Part shown: one piece after another, positions 1 to 9,024 of the stretch
Layout of the letters: every line of letters starts with the position of its first letter
Position numbering within the stretch: the stretch's first letter is position 1
Assembly: GCA_021647505.1 (NCBI GenBank)
Contig: JAKIUN010000017.1
Span: forward strand, 1-59,673
Reading direction: 5' to 3'
From: Gammaproteobacteria bacterium
GTDB lineage: Bacteria; Pseudomonadota; Gammaproteobacteria; SZUA-152
Length of the DNA: 59,673 bases
The notes under the pieces: model-generated
Told to the model about the DNA's origin: nothing
Database searches by the model: none
The model's input: only the letters and a program-made list of their open reading frames with translations
Translations under genes and position numbers: made by a program

Positions 1-126
1 GATTCAGACCGTCAAGTCAAATGCCAGGGGTTATCGTTCATTCGATGGATTCAGAAATAGCATATTGTTTTATTGTGGTGGCCTGAAAATGGCCCCATAG
101 GCCTTCACACAATTCTTCGAAGAACC
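1..126 (+). mobile_element. ISL3-family insertion sequence, right end (partial)
   Basis: The window opens inside an insertion sequence. It holds the last codons of a transposase and then a terminal inverted repeat at about 104-126. Read on the opposite strand the repeat starts GGTTCTTCG and continues to TGTGTGAA. It matches the repeat at 59548-59570 at most positions, so both belong to the same IS type. The 8 bases outside this end (127-134) do not match the 8 bases outside the other end, so no target duplication links the two. Family assignment rests on the transposase fragments and is an inference. Confidence 0.7.
2..100 (+). CDS. ISL3-family transposase, C-terminal fragment
   Basis: A frame open from base 2 to a TAG at 98-100 encodes 32 residues containing ARGYRSF and FRNSILF. 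This arginine/aromatic block is typical of the extreme C-terminus of ISL3-family DDE transposases. It is partial because the window starts inside the gene. Whether the full gene is intact cannot be seen. Alternative: another DDE family with a similar tail, but the matching ISL3-like N-terminus at the other window end makes ISL3 the best call. Confidence 0.65.
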   Translation: MQTVKSNARGYRSFDGFRNSILFYCGGLKMAP

Positions 127-142
127 AGAAGAAAGTCAAATA

Positions 143-400
143 ATGAAGAACGATATCCTAAATAAACTATTGTTGCTGTATAAAAAATACTCACAGAATA
201 ATAAGCCAAATGCAGATTCACAGATGTGCTTATTTTGGCCCATAAAGAATCCACCTGATATTCTGGAAGGAACAAAACAACTTAAAGTAATTGAGGATGA
301 ATTCGAACTTGAAATTACTGAAGATGAGGCAGTGGAAATGTATGATATGAATTTACAGGAAGCAAGCGAATATATTCAAAAACTAATTTCTGCTCAATGA
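143..400 (+). CDS. Small acidic hypothetical protein
   Basis: An 85-residue ORF starting 16 bp beyond the insertion-sequence end. It is AT-rich compared with the isc genes and rich in Asp, Glu, Asn and Lys. It has no signal peptide or membrane segment, and a helical acidic C-terminal half (EDEFELEITEDEAVEMYDM). The start is preceded by a weak purine stretch (AGAAGAAAG). I do not recognise the family. It could be an accessory-island gene or the truncated tail of a longer gene cut by the IS. Nothing supports a function. Confidence 0.45.
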   Translation: MKNDILNKLLLLYKKYSQNNKPNADSQMCLFWPIKNPPDILEGTKQLKVIEDEFELEITEDEAVEMYDMNLQEASEYIQKLISAQ

Positions 401-429
401 TACAAGCAATTATAAACGTAAATAAACAA

Positions 430-529
430 CCCCGCAGCAAGCTATTTCGCTACGCGAAAGCGGGGTATTTGACTGCCAGTTAAAACGCTTAGGCGTTTGA
501 ACAAAAAGCCTACGCAGCAAGCTGCGGGG
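430..529. repeat. Palindromic intergenic repeat (CCCCGCAGC arms)
   Basis: CCCCGCAGC at 430-438 pairs with GCTGCGGGG at 521-529. Inside are two smaller hairpins: one around TTTCGCTACGCGAAA, and one made of AAACGC-TTAG-GCGTTT. The stretch lies between the 85-residue ORF and the toxin remnant and contains no gene. It could act as a bidirectional terminator or be a REP-like repeat. Confidence 0.5.
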
Positions 530-616
530 AATTAAACCCCCAGAGATTAAAAAAGCGATAGGTATCAGGTTACGTATCCAGGAAATAGATTTTGGCCATA
601 ATAATATTTTACTTCG

Positions 617-1038
617 TTATTTAAGGTAAATACCCACATCGGCCTTTTTGGCGGCTTTTATCAGTTTTTTATCCAACGTAGCTAATGGCAACCCGACACG
701 AATTGCCAGCTCAAGGTATGAAGCATCAGAACTGCTAATGTCGTAAGCCCGGGCCAGAATCAAGATTCGACTAAATGCATGATGTGTTGTCGATGAATCC
801 GTATGAATCGGGAGGTTTTCCAGCTGGGATATAAATCTTTCTATCTCGCCTAAGCTCGCAGCGCAGCGTTTTCAGCACCGAGCAGAACACTCACAGCTTC
901 TAGCTGCCAAAGGTTTGGCACAAACGCATCGGAATCTGTCATGCTTTTTAATACTTCTTCTGCTTATTTTTGATCAGAAGATTTTCCAGTTTCTAACAAC
1001 CAGCGCATAGCGACTGAATTATCTAATACAAAATCCAT
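617..1038 (-). pseudogene. VapC-like PIN-domain toxin, broken
   Basis: Conceptual translation from the ATG at 1038 gives MDFVLDNSVAMRWLLETG, the usual PIN-domain opening with its first catalytic Asp. It then meets an in-frame TAA at codon 25. The same frame continues as EEVLKSM...LWQLEAVSVLL. Near 850-856 the reading frame must shift by one base to recover LGEIERFISQLENL...YDISSSDASYLELAIR...LATLDKKLIKAAKKA and the terminal stop at 617. The SSSDASYLELA block carries the conserved C-terminal Asp of PIN nucleases. The start overlaps the antitoxin stop by one base (TGATG), as in functional vapBC operons. Two independent lesions imply the toxin is dead. Confidence 0.8.
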
Positions 1039-1277
1039 CACTTCCTACCAGCTTCTTTCAGTTCTGTGTAAAGTGAATCCGAAATGCGGTGCTTCTTGGA
1101 TTTTAGTATATTGCCAATCGCAGACTCCGCCTTAAGTCTCTGACTTGAGCGGCTTGGAATAAGATCGGCAACAGGTTTCCCTCGGTTGGTAATGGTAAAG
1201 GATTCACCCGCCTCAACCCGGCGTAGAATTTCTGGCAATTTAGTTTTTGCGTCGTAAGAACCCACTTGTTTCGGCAT
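1038..1277 (-). CDS. Phd/YefM-type antitoxin
   Basis: About 79 residues beginning MPKQVGSYDAKTKLPEIL. This is the N-terminal beta-alpha DNA-binding fold of the Phd/YefM antitoxin family, with RVEAGESFTITNRGKPVADLIP as the conserved core. The C-terminal half (SRSSQRLKAESAIGNILKSKK) would be the toxin-binding tail. I chose the ATG at 1277 because GAGG sits 8 bases upstream; an in-frame ATG at 1298 is also possible. The gene is intact, while the partner toxin downstream carries a nonsense codon and a frameshift. It would be an orphan repressor or antitoxin. Such pairs are normally autoregulated by the antitoxin. Confidence 0.8.
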   Translation of the reverse strand: MPKQVGSYDAKTKLPEILRRVEAGESFTITNRGKPVADLIPSRSSQRLKAESAIGNILKSKKHRISDSLYTELKEAGRK

Positions 1278-1326
1278 GACATATACCTCATCACTCAATG
1301 CAGACCAGAATACGAGTCCACTCGAA

Positions 1327-1502
1327 TTATATCAATAAGAAGGTCGGGTTTCCGGTACTGGTGTCGATCACCGAAACAGTATTCGCTGTCTGCTTGGTCA
1401 GCGCCAGCACCCACTCACGCAGCTCGACGAAATTCACCTGCAAGGGATCGGGTGCGTCTCATCCAGGGCAATGGCAATCTCCAGCGAATCGATCCACTTC
1501 AT
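1327..1502 (-). pseudogene. iscX: iscX remnant, frameshifted and 3'-truncated
   Basis: The ATG at 1502 overlaps the fdx stop by one base (TGATG), the normal iscX position. Codons 1-17 read MKWIDSLEIAIALDETH, the start of IscX (YfhJ). After a small deletion near 1450 the frame shifts and continues as DPLQVNFVELREWVLAL down to 1399, which is also IscX-like. Beyond 1399 the expected C-terminus is lost and unrelated sequence runs to a stop at 1327. IscX is a small acidic iron-binding adaptor of IscS. Here it cannot be made whole. The break coincides with the start of the AT-richer toxin-antitoxin segment. Confidence 0.75.
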
Positions 1503-1840
1503 CAATGACTCTCGGACACCATGTTGATGGTGTACTTGGGAATCTCCACCACCAGATCTTTATCATCGACTACCGCCTGGCAACTGAGACGGGAATCCGG
1601 CTCCAGCCCCCAGGCTTTGTCCAGCATGTCTTCTTCGTCCTCGGTGGCCTCGGGCAGGGACTCAAAACCCTCGCGCACGATGACGTGGCAGGTGGTGCAG
1701 GCACAGGATTTCTCGCAGGCGTGCTCGATCTCGATGCCGTTAGCCAGTGCCGCATCACAGATGGTGGTGCCTGGCTCGGCCTCGATGACGGCGCCCTCGG
1801 GACAGATTTCTTGGTGGGGCAAAAAAATGATTTTTGGCAT
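1502..1840 (-). CDS. fdx: ISC-type [2Fe-2S] ferredoxin
   Basis: 112 residues, full length for the adrenodoxin-like ferredoxin of the Isc system, which supplies electrons during Fe-S cluster assembly on IscU. Ligand cysteines are visible at 42, 48, 51 and 87, with the extra conserved Cys46 (ACEKSCACTTCH and SRLSCQAVV). The LPHQEICPEG opening and the TINMVSE end are characteristic. It starts 17 bp downstream of the hscA stop and overlaps the iscX remnant by one base, so it is cotranscribed in the isc operon. Confidence 0.95.
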   Translation of the reverse strand: MPKIIFLPHQEICPEGAVIEAEPGTTICDAALANGIEIEHACEKSCACTTCHVIVREGFESLPEATEDEEDMLDKAWGLEPDSRLSCQAVVDDKDLVVEIPKYTINMVSESH

Positions 1841-1857
1841 GTTGATGTCGCGTTCGC

Positions 1858-3738
1858 TTAGCTGAACTCTTCCAGTTTATGGCCCGCCATGGCCGCATGG
1901 ATGCCAGCATCCATGCGGCGTGCAGCGAAGTCATCACTGGCGGCATTGAGGGTTTCGATGGCCTGTTTAATGTGCACATGGTCACTGCCTTCGGCCTGCA
2001 CACGCAGGTCTTCGAGGGCGGCATCGAGACGTGCACGCTCACCGGCGCTGAGCAGGTTGGCATCGGTGACCAGGGCCGATTCCACCGCCTCGATAGCACG
2101 CCCGGCCTCCACCTGCATCTCACGTAGATTGCGCGCGGCGACATCCTCTTCGGCATGCGCCATGGAGTCACGCAGCATCTGTTCGATCTCGCTGTCGCTG
2201 AGGCCGTAGGACGGCTTTACCTGTACGCTGCTCTCGACGCCGGAGGCCTGTTCGCGCGCAGTGACGGAAAGCAGGCCATCGGCATCCACCTGAAAGGTAA
2301 CGCGGATACGTGCTGCGCCGGCAACCATGGGAGGGATGCCGCGTAGCTCGAAACGCGCCAGCGAGCGGCAATCGCTGACCAGCTCACGCTCGCCTTGCAC
2401 GACATGCACGGCAAGCGCGGTCTGACCATCCTTGAAGGTGGTGAATTCCTGCGCCTTTGCGCAAGGGATGGTGGCGTTACGCGGGATCACTTTCTCCACC
2501 AGGCCGCCCATGGTCTCGATACCCAGCGACAGCGGAATTACGTCCAGCAGCAACATTTCGTTGTCGGGCTTGTTACCCACCAGTATGTCGGCCTGGATGG
2601 CGGCGCCGACGGCGACGACCTTGTCCGGGTCGATGTCCACCAGTACGTCGCAGTGGAAAAACTCGCCCACCTGTTCGCGCACCCGCGGTGAACGGGTGGA
2701 GCCACCGACCATCACCACGTCTTCTATCTCATCCAGTTCAATGCCGGCATCGCGCAGGGCGCGGCGACAGGGTGAAAGTGTCTTCTGGATCAGAGGGTCG
2801 ATGAGGATATTGAGCTGCTCGCGATCCAGTTCGCCTTGCCATACGCTGCCGTCATCACGGGACACGGAGACGCTCACCGATTCAACAGCGGACAAAGCTT
2901 CTTTGGCGCGGCAGGCCTCGGCACGCAGGACGCGCATTTTGTGCACCGTCATTTCCGTACCCAGCCCGGCCTGCTCAGCCAACCACTGGGCGATAGTGCG
3001 GTCGAAATCATCGCCGCCAAGGGCGGTATTGCCTGCGGTGGACATGACCTCGAACACACCGCGGTTGAGGCGCAGGATGGAAATATCGAAGGTACCACCG
3101 CCCAGGTCGTAGACCACATGCACGCCCTCGGATTTGCGATCCAGGCCGTAAGCCACGGCGGCTGCAGTGGGTTCGTTGAGCAGGCGCAACACCGTGAGAC
3201 TGGCCAGCTGCGCGGCGTCCTTGGTGGCCTGCCGCTGGGCGTCGTCAAAATAGGCCGGTACGGTAATCACCACGCCGGTGAGTTCACCACCGAGGGTTTT
3301 TTCCGCACGCGCCTTGAGGATCTTGAGGATTTCTGCCGAGGCCTCCACCGGGCTGATATCACCGGCCACGGTGCGGATGCGCGGCACCGTGGAATCGCTC
3401 CCGGTATTCTCGGCAAAATCGTACTCAGAACAGCTGCAACCCTTACAGATGTCCGCCAGTCCACGGCCCATGAAGCGCTTCACCGAGCTAATGGTATTGT
3501 GCGGATCCTCGGTCAGCGCAGCTCTGGCCTCCTCGCCCACCTGCGGCGGCAAGCCGAGGCGATAACGCACCACAGAGGGCAACAGGTGCTTGCCGTTCTC
3601 GTCCGGTAGAATCTCCGCCAGACCGCTGCGCACGGTGGCGACGAGGGAATTGGTAGTGCCGAGGTCGATGCCGGCCGCTAGTTTGTGCTGATGCGGGGCG
3701 GCGGTCTGTCCCGGCTCGCTGATCTGTAATAAGGCCAT
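1858..3738 (-). CDS. hscA: Fe-S assembly chaperone HscA (Hsp70 family)
   Basis: 626 residues, normal for HscA. This ATP-driven Hsp70 binds the LPPVK motif of IscU and promotes cluster transfer together with HscB. The nucleotide-binding domain is seen from [14 protein letters not shown] (about 21-35), through [21 protein letters not shown] and [16 protein letters not shown], to [14 protein letters not shown]. The substrate domain begins near [14 protein letters not shown]. An odd feature is a CxxCxC cluster at Cys98, Cys101 and Cys103, in a loop after GRGLADI where typical HscA has a non-cysteine segment. It sits between hscB (63-bp gap) and fdx (17-bp gap). Confidence 0.95.
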   Translation of the reverse strand: MALLQISEPGQTAAPHQHKLAAGIDLGTTNSLVATVRSGLAEILPDENGKHLLPSVVRYRLGLPPQVGEEARAALTEDPHNTISSVKRFMGRGLADICKGCSCSEYDFAENTGSDSTVPRIRTVAGDISPVEASAEILKILKARAEKTLGGELTGVVITVPAYFDDAQRQATKDAAQLASLTVLRLLNEPTAAAVAYGLDRKSEGVHVVYDLGGGTFDISILRLNRGVFEVMSTAGNTALGGDDFDRTIAQWLAEQAGLGTEMTVHKMRVLRAEACRAKEALSAVESVSVSVSRDDGSVWQGELDREQLNILIDPLIQKTLSPCRRALRDAGIELDEIEDVVMVGGSTRSPRVREQVGEFFHCDVLVDIDPDKVVAVGAAIQADILVGNKPDNEMLLLDVIPLSLGIETMGGLVEKVIPRNATIPCAKAQEFTTFKDGQTALAVHVVQGERELVSDCRSLARFELRGIPPMVAGAARIRVTFQVDADGLLSVTAREQASGVESSVQVKPSYGLSDSEIEQMLRDSMAHAEEDVAARNLREMQVEAGRAIEAVESALVTDANLLSAGERARLDAALEDLRVQAEGSDHVHIKQAIETLNAASDDFAARRMDAGIHAAMAGHKLEEFS

Positions 3739-3801
3739 AGAATGTTTACAACTTTAATCGGCTTGTTGGCAACGAAAGCCTGTCGTTAAAAAACGTCGGG
3801 T

Positions 3802-4347
3802 TCAGGACATGGCCAGCTCATCTTCCAGCTGGGCCAACTCTTCACCAAGACGGTGGAAAAACTGTAATTTTCGGCTCGCATCACGCGCCTGCTGCAAGGC
3901 CTGTGGCGAGCCAGCGGCGAACAGCGAGGCCAACTCGTCCACCAGCTGGCGCTCCAGTGTGCGGATGGCGTCGCGTAACTCGTGTAGACGCTGCCCGGCA
4001 TCGGTCGCGCCCTTCACCGCACCCATGCGCTCTCTCAACTCAATCTGCTGCATCAGAAAACCACTGTCGAGGCGGGTATCGGTGTCGTCGAGGACAACAC
4101 CCTTGAATTCAAGCAGATAGCGGGCACGCGCCAACGGATCCTTCAGCGTCCGAAAACCCTCGTTGACACGCGTGGCCAGCTGCATGGACAGACGCCGCTC
4201 GGCATCCGAGGCATTAACGAACCTGTCCGGGTGCACGGCGCGCTGTAGTTCGCGGTAACGCTCGGCCAGTACCTTGTCATCAATATCGAAGGATACTGGC
4301 AAGGCGAACAACTTAAAGTAGTCGCTAGTCAGGTCGCCGGATTGCAT
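3802..4347 (-). CDS. hscB: Co-chaperone HscB (J-protein)
   Basis: 181 residues. The N-terminal J-domain carries the HPD motif at 39-41 (RAVHPDRF), which stimulates the HscA ATPase. The C-terminal part is the three-helix IscU-binding domain typical of HscB. The ATG at 4347 overlaps the iscA stop as TGATG; a TTG just upstream is possible but less likely. The one-base overlap implies translational coupling with iscA. All visible parts are ordinary. Confidence 0.93.
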   Translation of the reverse strand: MQSGDLTSDYFKLFALPVSFDIDDKVLAERYRELQRAVHPDRFVNASDAERRLSMQLATRVNEGFRTLKDPLARARYLLEFKGVVLDDTDTRLDSGFLMQQIELRERMGAVKGATDAGQRLHELRDAIRTLERQLVDELASLFAAGSPQALQQARDASRKLQFFHRLGEELAQLEDELAMS

Positions 4348-4670
4348 CAAACGGTAAAGCTCTCGCCGCAGCCGCAGCTATCCTTGACGTTCGGATTGTT
4401 GAACTTGAAACCTTCATTCAGGCCTTCTTTTGCATAATCCAGCTCGGTGCCATCGAGATAGACCAAACTCTTCGGGTCGATGATGATTTTTACGCCCTTG
4501 TCCTCGAACACCGCATCTTCTGCCTCAGTCTGATCGGCGAATTCCAGCACATAGGCCATGCCGGAGCAGCCGCTGGTCTTCACGCCCAGGCGCAGACCAT
4601 AACCGCTGCCACGGTTTTCGAGAAAGGTCTTGATACGCGCGGCGGCAGCGTCGGTCAGTGTCAGTGCCAT
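4347..4670 (-). CDS. iscA: Iron-sulfur assembly protein IscA
   Basis: 107 residues, standard A-type carrier length. The three conserved cysteines are visible: Cys35 (TSGCSGMAY), and Cys99 and Cys101 (DSCGCGESF). A-type carriers bind iron or a cluster and pass it to target apoproteins. It lies between iscU (14-bp gap) and hscB (one-base overlap) in the isc operon. Confidence 0.95.
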   Translation of the reverse strand: MALTLTDAAAARIKTFLENRGSGYGLRLGVKTSGCSGMAYVLEFADQTEAEDAVFEDKGVKIIIDPKSLVYLDGTELDYAKEGLNEGFKFNNPNVKDSCGCGESFTV

Positions 4671-4684
4671 AGTTGCTTGCCGCC

Positions 4685-5098
4685 TCAGGCCGACTCGGCC
4701 CTATTGTCGTCCGGTTTGCCTGCCTGCTTGCTACGAAAATCCTCAATAGCCGCCTTGATGGCGTCTTCAGCCAGTACCGAACAATGAATTTTCACCGGTG
4801 GCAGGGCCAACTCTTCGGCCAGCTCGGTGTTCTTGATCTTGCCGGCCTCATCCAGGGTCTTGCCCTTCACCCACTCGGTGAGCAGGGAACTGGAGGCGAT
4901 GGCCGAACCGCAGCCGTAAGTCTTGAAGCGTGCGTCCTCGATGACACCCTCGTCGTTGACCTTGATCTGCAGGCGCATCACGTCGCCGCAGGCGGGCGCG
5001 CCCACCATGCCGGTGCCGACGCTTTTTTCCTCGGCGTCCATGTTACCGACGTTGCGAGGATTTTCGTAATGATCCAGAACCTTGTCACTGTATGCCAT
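4685..5098 (-). CDS. iscU: Fe-S cluster scaffold IscU
   Basis: 137 residues, slightly longer than the typical 128 because of a short hydrophilic tail ([15 protein letters not shown]). Ligands are present: Cys37 (GAPACGD) with Asp39, Cys63 ([11 protein letters not shown]), and the His-Cys pair in [20 protein letters not shown] is the HscA recognition site. It receives sulfur from IscS and builds [2Fe-2S] clusters. It lies between iscS and iscA. Confidence 0.96.
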   Translation of the reverse strand: MAYSDKVLDHYENPRNVGNMDAEEKSVGTGMVGAPACGDVMRLQIKVNDEGVIEDARFKTYGCGSAIASSSLLTEWVKGKTLDEAGKIKNTELAEELALPPVKIHCSVLAEDAIKAAIEDFRSKQAGKPDDNRAESA

Positions 5099-5168
5099 GA
5101 TGTTTGACCTCTAATCTGTTCGTTTGCAAGGCTTGTCGCGTGCCGGGAAAAGGCCCCGTGACATGACA

Positions 5169-6395
5169 CTAGTGCGCCGCCCACTTGACCTGCGACAGGT
5201 CGATGCCTTCCTTGTACATGTCCCACAGCGGAGACAGTTCGCGCAGCTTGCCGATGGCCCCGCGCACGTATTCAATGGTGTCGTCGATCTCTTCCCCGGT
5301 GGTAAAGCGACCGATGCTGAAGCGAATGGAGCTGTGCGCCAGTTCGTCACTGCGGCCCAGGGCGCGCAACACGTAGGACGGCTCCAGGCTGGCCGAGGTG
5401 CAGGCGGAACCGGACGACACCGCCAAATCCTTCAGCGCCATGATCAGCGATTCACCCTCGACGAAATTAAAACTGATATTGAGCACATTGGGCACGCCGC
5501 GCTCGAGGTCGCCATTGACGTACACCTCTTCCATATCCTTGAGACCATTGTACAGGCGATCACGCAGGTCGGTGAGACGCGCGGTCTCGGCCACCATTTC
5601 CTCGCCAGCGATGCGGAAGGCCTCACCCATGGCGGCGATCTGGTGGGTGGCCAGGGTGCCGGAGCGCATGCCGCGCTCGTGGCCACCACCGTGCATCTGC
5701 GCCTCCAGGCGTACGCGCGGCTTGCGGCGCACATAGAGGGCGCCGATACCCTTGGGGCCGTAGATTTTATGCCCGGAAAAGGACATCAGATCCACCTTCA
5801 AGGTCGACAGGTCGATGGGCAGCTTGCCGGCGGATTGGGCGGCGTCGACGTGAAACAGGATTTTACGCGCACGGGTCAACTCACCGATAGCGGCAATGTC
5901 CTGGATGATCCCCAGCTCGTTATTGACGTGCATAATGGAGACCAGCGTGGTGTCGTCGCGCAGGGCCGCTTCCAGCTTGCCCAGGTCGATGAGACCGTTG
6001 GCTTCGGGATCGAGATAGGTGACCTCGAAGCCCTCGCGCTCCAATTGGCGGCAACTGTCCAGCACCGCCTTGTGTTCGGTCTTGCTGGTGACGATGTGCT
6101 TGCCCTTCCTGATATGAAAGTGCGCTACGCCCTTGATGGCCAGGTTATCGGACTCGGTGGCGCCAGAGGTCCAGACAATCTCTTTGGGGTTGGCATTGAG
6201 CAGATCGGCAACCTGCTTGCGCGCCGCCTCCACGGCCTCTTCGGCATGCCAGCCATAGACATGAGAGCGCGAGGCCGGGTTGCCGAATTCACCGTCCGGG
6301 GTCAGAAACTGCTTCAACTTTTCGGCGACGCGTGGATCCATCGGCGTGGTGGCCGCATAATCCATGTAAATGGGACGTTTTCTCGTGATGCTCAT
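5169..6395 (-). CDS. iscS: Cysteine desulfurase IscS
   Basis: 408 residues, close to canonical IscS. The PLP lysine lies in [16 protein letters not shown]. The catalytic loop cysteine is in [17 protein letters not shown]. The C-terminus ([19 protein letters not shown]) is the IscU-interacting tail specific to true IscS. It converts cysteine to alanine and hands persulfide sulfur to IscU and to tRNA-thiolation partners. It sits directly upstream of iscU. Unlike the usual order, iscR is separated from it by a second desulfurase and a lipoprotein gene. Confidence 0.96.
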   Translation of the reverse strand: MSITRKRPIYMDYAATTPMDPRVAEKLKQFLTPDGEFGNPASRSHVYGWHAEEAVEAARKQVADLLNANPKEIVWTSGATESDNLAIKGVAHFHIRKGKHIVTSKTEHKAVLDSCRQLEREGFEVTYLDPEANGLIDLGKLEAALRDDTTLVSIMHVNNELGIIQDIAAIGELTRARKILFHVDAAQSAGKLPIDLSTLKVDLMSFSGHKIYGPKGIGALYVRRKPRVRLEAQMHGGGHERGMRSGTLATHQIAAMGEAFRIAGEEMVAETARLTDLRDRLYNGLKDMEEVYVNGDLERGVPNVLNISFNFVEGESLIMALKDLAVSSGSACTSASLEPSYVLRALGRSDELAHSSIRFSIGRFTTGEEIDDTIEYVRGAIGKLRELSPLWDMYKEGIDLSQVKWAAH

Positions 6396-6662
6396 GGTGT
6401 TTGGCTATACCTTTATTATCTGCTTACGCTTTGCTCAGTGGAAATTCAAAGTAGTGCATTTTTGCAAATACAAAACAAGTGCCGCGTTAAATTTCCGAGG
6501 ATGCTATTCCCTGCTGCGTGCGGCGAACAAACGCCAAGCAATGCGAAGCGAACGAATTTCTCTAAATACCCCGGCCCTTGGGGCGAAGGTGTTTATTTGT
6601 CCGCTAGAGCTGTGTTAGCTCCTATTTTGATTCCTGTCGTTACAAGTTTTGTACAGACATAA

Positions 6663-7218
6663 TTATTCATTCTCTATTAGATCTATAACGGTTGCCTCTC
6701 GCACCCCTGCGTTTTTTGCAGCCTCCGAAAATCTTTTCGCGTTGATTTTTTGAATCTCAAACAAATCTTCCGCGACTATGGCCAGATCAGCCCCATCGCC
6801 GATTTCCACTAATTTAAAGAGAATATTCAGGGCATCATCATTTGTTTTGCTGTAATACGCGAGCTGTTTATATATCGGACTACCAACCGAAATCCAGCTT
6901 GAATTATTCTCCAGAATAATACTAATATTGTCTTTAGAGCTATTAATGAAAGCAATTATATATTGTTCTTCCTGCGTCCTTTTAGCCAACAAATATTCGT
7001 AATAATACCTTCTGCTTTTATCTTCCTCTCTCTCATAATCTTTTTTTATTTTTTCAATGTCACTTTCTGACAAATACATATTTGATAAAATAATGAATGC
7101 AGTGACTGATTCATTATCATCATCTCCAGTATGTTTATAAATATCACTCACTAAGTCCCTACTACAGCCGACAGCACTAATAATAAATATCAAATAAGAG
7201 TAATATTTTTTTTCTCAT
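6663..7218 (-). CDS. AT-rich putative lipoprotein, signal peptide out of frame at an A8 tract
   Basis: An AT-rich gene unlike its neighbours. The open frame runs from a TTG at 7193 (FIISAVGCSRDLVSDIYKH...) to 6663, about 176 residues. It is mainly charged helices with a repeat-like C-terminal half (ALNILFKLVEIGDGADLAIVAEDL). An ATG at 7218 begins MRKK but runs out of frame through eight A residues (7206-7213). With seven A residues it would read MRKKYYSYLIFIISAVGC, a good lipoprotein signal peptide ending in a lipobox. So either the gene is phase-variable, or broken, or this is a homopolymer sequencing error. I do not recognise a family. It interrupts the isc operon between the two desulfurase genes. 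Confidence 0.55.
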
Positions 7219-7266
7219 CTTGACGCCATAATGATTATTCGGACTAATACGTCTATCGACAACTGC

Positions 7267-8418
7267 TCAGGCGCAGGCCAGAGAGCCGAAACTTTGCAAC
7301 ATCTTCACCTGCACCTTGAGCTGGTCGACGAAGGCATCGACCTCCTCGCGGCACGTATCCTTGCCCAGGCTGACCCGCACCGCGGCGCTGGCCAAGGCCC
7401 GATCCACCCCCATGGCTAGCAGCACATGGCTGGGATCGACATCACCACTACCACAGGCGGAGCCGCTGGCCACCGCCACCCCGGCCTGATCGAGACTACC
7501 AATCAGCGTCTCACCATCAATGCCGGGAATGGCGAAATAAGTGGTGTTCGGCAGGCGCTCCACCTCCGCGCCAAACAGCACAATCTTCGACATCTCCACC
7601 CGCAAACGCTGCTCCAGGTGCTGCTGTAGTGCACGCATGTGTGTGTGCCGTTGTTCCAGCTCGGCCAGTGCCAATTCCGCCGCCTTGCCAAAGCCGACGA
7701 TGGCGGCGACGTTCTCGGTGCCGGCGCGGCGGCTCTTCTCCTGTTCACCACCGTGCAATAGCGGCTCAATGTCCAAGGCCTTGTCGACGATCAGCGCCCC
7801 GGCACCCTTGGGGCCGTAAATCTTGTGCGCCGACAGGCTCATCAGATGGGCGCCGCTGGCGGCAAAATCAACCGGCAGCTTGCCCACCGCCTGTACGGCA
7901 TCGACCAGCAGTACCGTGCCCGCCTCGTGGATCGTCGGCGCCACGCCGGCGACGTCAAACAAGACACCGGTCTCGTTGTTGGCCATCATCAACGCCAACA
8001 GAGCCGGGCGACGATCCAACACATCCTGTAGCGAATCGCCATCCAGCTGACCGCTGTCAGCCAGCGCCACCGCTTGCAACTGCCAGCCCTGACGGGCCAG
8101 GGCCTGTGCCGGGCCTATCACCGAGGCATGCTCGGCGGCACTCAGTGCCAGCAGACCCGGAGCGCGGCGCATGGCAATGCCCTTGAGGGCCAGATTATTG
8201 GCCTCGGTGCCACCGCTGGTAAATACCACCTGCGAGGGGTGCGCATTAACCAGCGCCGCCACCTGCTCGCGGGCCGTATCCAGTGCCGTACGAGCACGGC
8301 GGCCCGACTGGTGGAGACTGGACGGGTTGCCGTATTCCTCGCGGAAATATGGCAGCATGGCCTGCAATACGCGTTCGTCGAGCGCGGTAGTCGCATTGTG
8401 ATCCAGATAGATTGCCAT
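7267..8418 (-). CDS. Second cysteine desulfurase (IscS/NifS-like)
   Basis: 383 residues of the class V aminotransferase fold. The N-terminus MAIYLDHNATTALD, the PLP lysine in [16 protein letters not shown] and the loop cysteine in VASGSACGSGDVDPSHVL are all present. It lacks the IscS-specific C-terminal IscU-binding tail seen in the neighbouring iscS. It lies 18 bp downstream of iscR, so it is the first structural gene of the operon. Known paralogues in this position are annotated NifS- or IscS2-like. The specific sulfur acceptor is unknown. The catalytic set is complete, so it is probably active. Confidence 0.9.
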   Translation of the reverse strand: MAIYLDHNATTALDERVLQAMLPYFREEYGNPSSLHQSGRRARTALDTAREQVAALVNAHPSQVVFTSGGTEANNLALKGIAMRRAPGLLALSAAEHASVIGPAQALARQGWQLQAVALADSGQLDGDSLQDVLDRRPALLALMMANNETGVLFDVAGVAPTIHEAGTVLLVDAVQAVGKLPVDFAASGAHLMSLSAHKIYGPKGAGALIVDKALDIEPLLHGGEQEKSRRAGTENVAAIVGFGKAAELALAELEQRHTHMRALQQHLEQRLRVEMSKIVLFGAEVERLPNTTYFAIPGIDGETLIGSLDQAGVAVASGSACGSGDVDPSHVLLAMGVDRALASAAVRVSLGKDTCREEVDAFVDQLKVQVKMLQSFGSLACA

Positions 8419-8436
8419 ACCGATATCCGCAGGCTG

Positions 8437-8892
8437 TCAGCCGCGCAGGCCGGCTACCTGCCGCTCCTGACGCAGATTGACTTCCTGTACGAACTCCCGC
8501 TTCACCAACTGGCCCAGGGTGATGCCATCAAGGAAGCTGTAGATCTGTGCACTGAGATCACACCACAGTTCATGCGTCAGGCAGGCCTCGCCGTTCTGAC
8601 AGTCACCGCGCCCTTCACACTTGGTAACGTGAACCTTTTCATCCACGGCGGTAATGACGGCCGCCACATTGATATCGTCGGCGGCACGACTCAGGCGATA
8701 ACCACCACCCGGCCCTCGGGCGCTGATCACCAACCCCTGTTTGCGCAAACGGGAAAACAATTGCTCCAGATAGGATAGGGAAATACCCTGGCGTTGAGAA
8801 ATATCCGCCAGCGTAATCGGTCGGTCGGTGGCGTGCAGCGCCAGATCCAACATTGCGGTTACGGCGTAACGGCCCTTGGTTGTCAGTCTCAT
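8437..8892 (-). CDS. iscR: Fe-S cluster-sensing regulator IscR (Rrf2 family)
   Basis: 151 residues from the ATG at 8892, which follows AGGAGAG. The frame stays open to 8985, but homology starts at [19 protein letters not shown]. The winged-helix DNA-binding domain includes [19 protein letters not shown] and [10 protein letters not shown]. Cluster ligands Cys92, Cys98, Cys104 and His107 (KCEGRGDC...[10 protein letters not shown]) match IscR. The [2Fe-2S] form represses the isc operon. A palindrome-like site overlaps the predicted -35 box upstream. Confidence 0.95.
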   Translation of the reverse strand: MRLTTKGRYAVTAMLDLALHATDRPITLADISQRQGISLSYLEQLFSRLRKQGLVISARGPGGGYRLSRAADDINVAAVITAVDEKVHVTKCEGRGDCQNGEACLTHELWCDLSAQIYSFLDGITLGQLVKREFVQEVNLRQERQVAGLRG

Positions 8893-9024
8893 CAGTCTCT
8901 CTCCTGCGGCATTTAACTTCAGACCCGGCGTACGGCGTGCCAGTCCCTTGTGATTAACCGGGCGACACAGACAGCGTGTCCCCATTCGCTTGATCGAGCC
9001 AATGTCCTATTTGATCACTTAGTT

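Noticed and set aside
5124-6662. A 512-residue open frame on the + strand
   Set aside because: It is the antisense shadow of iscS; the minus strand encodes a complete desulfurase with all catalytic motifs.
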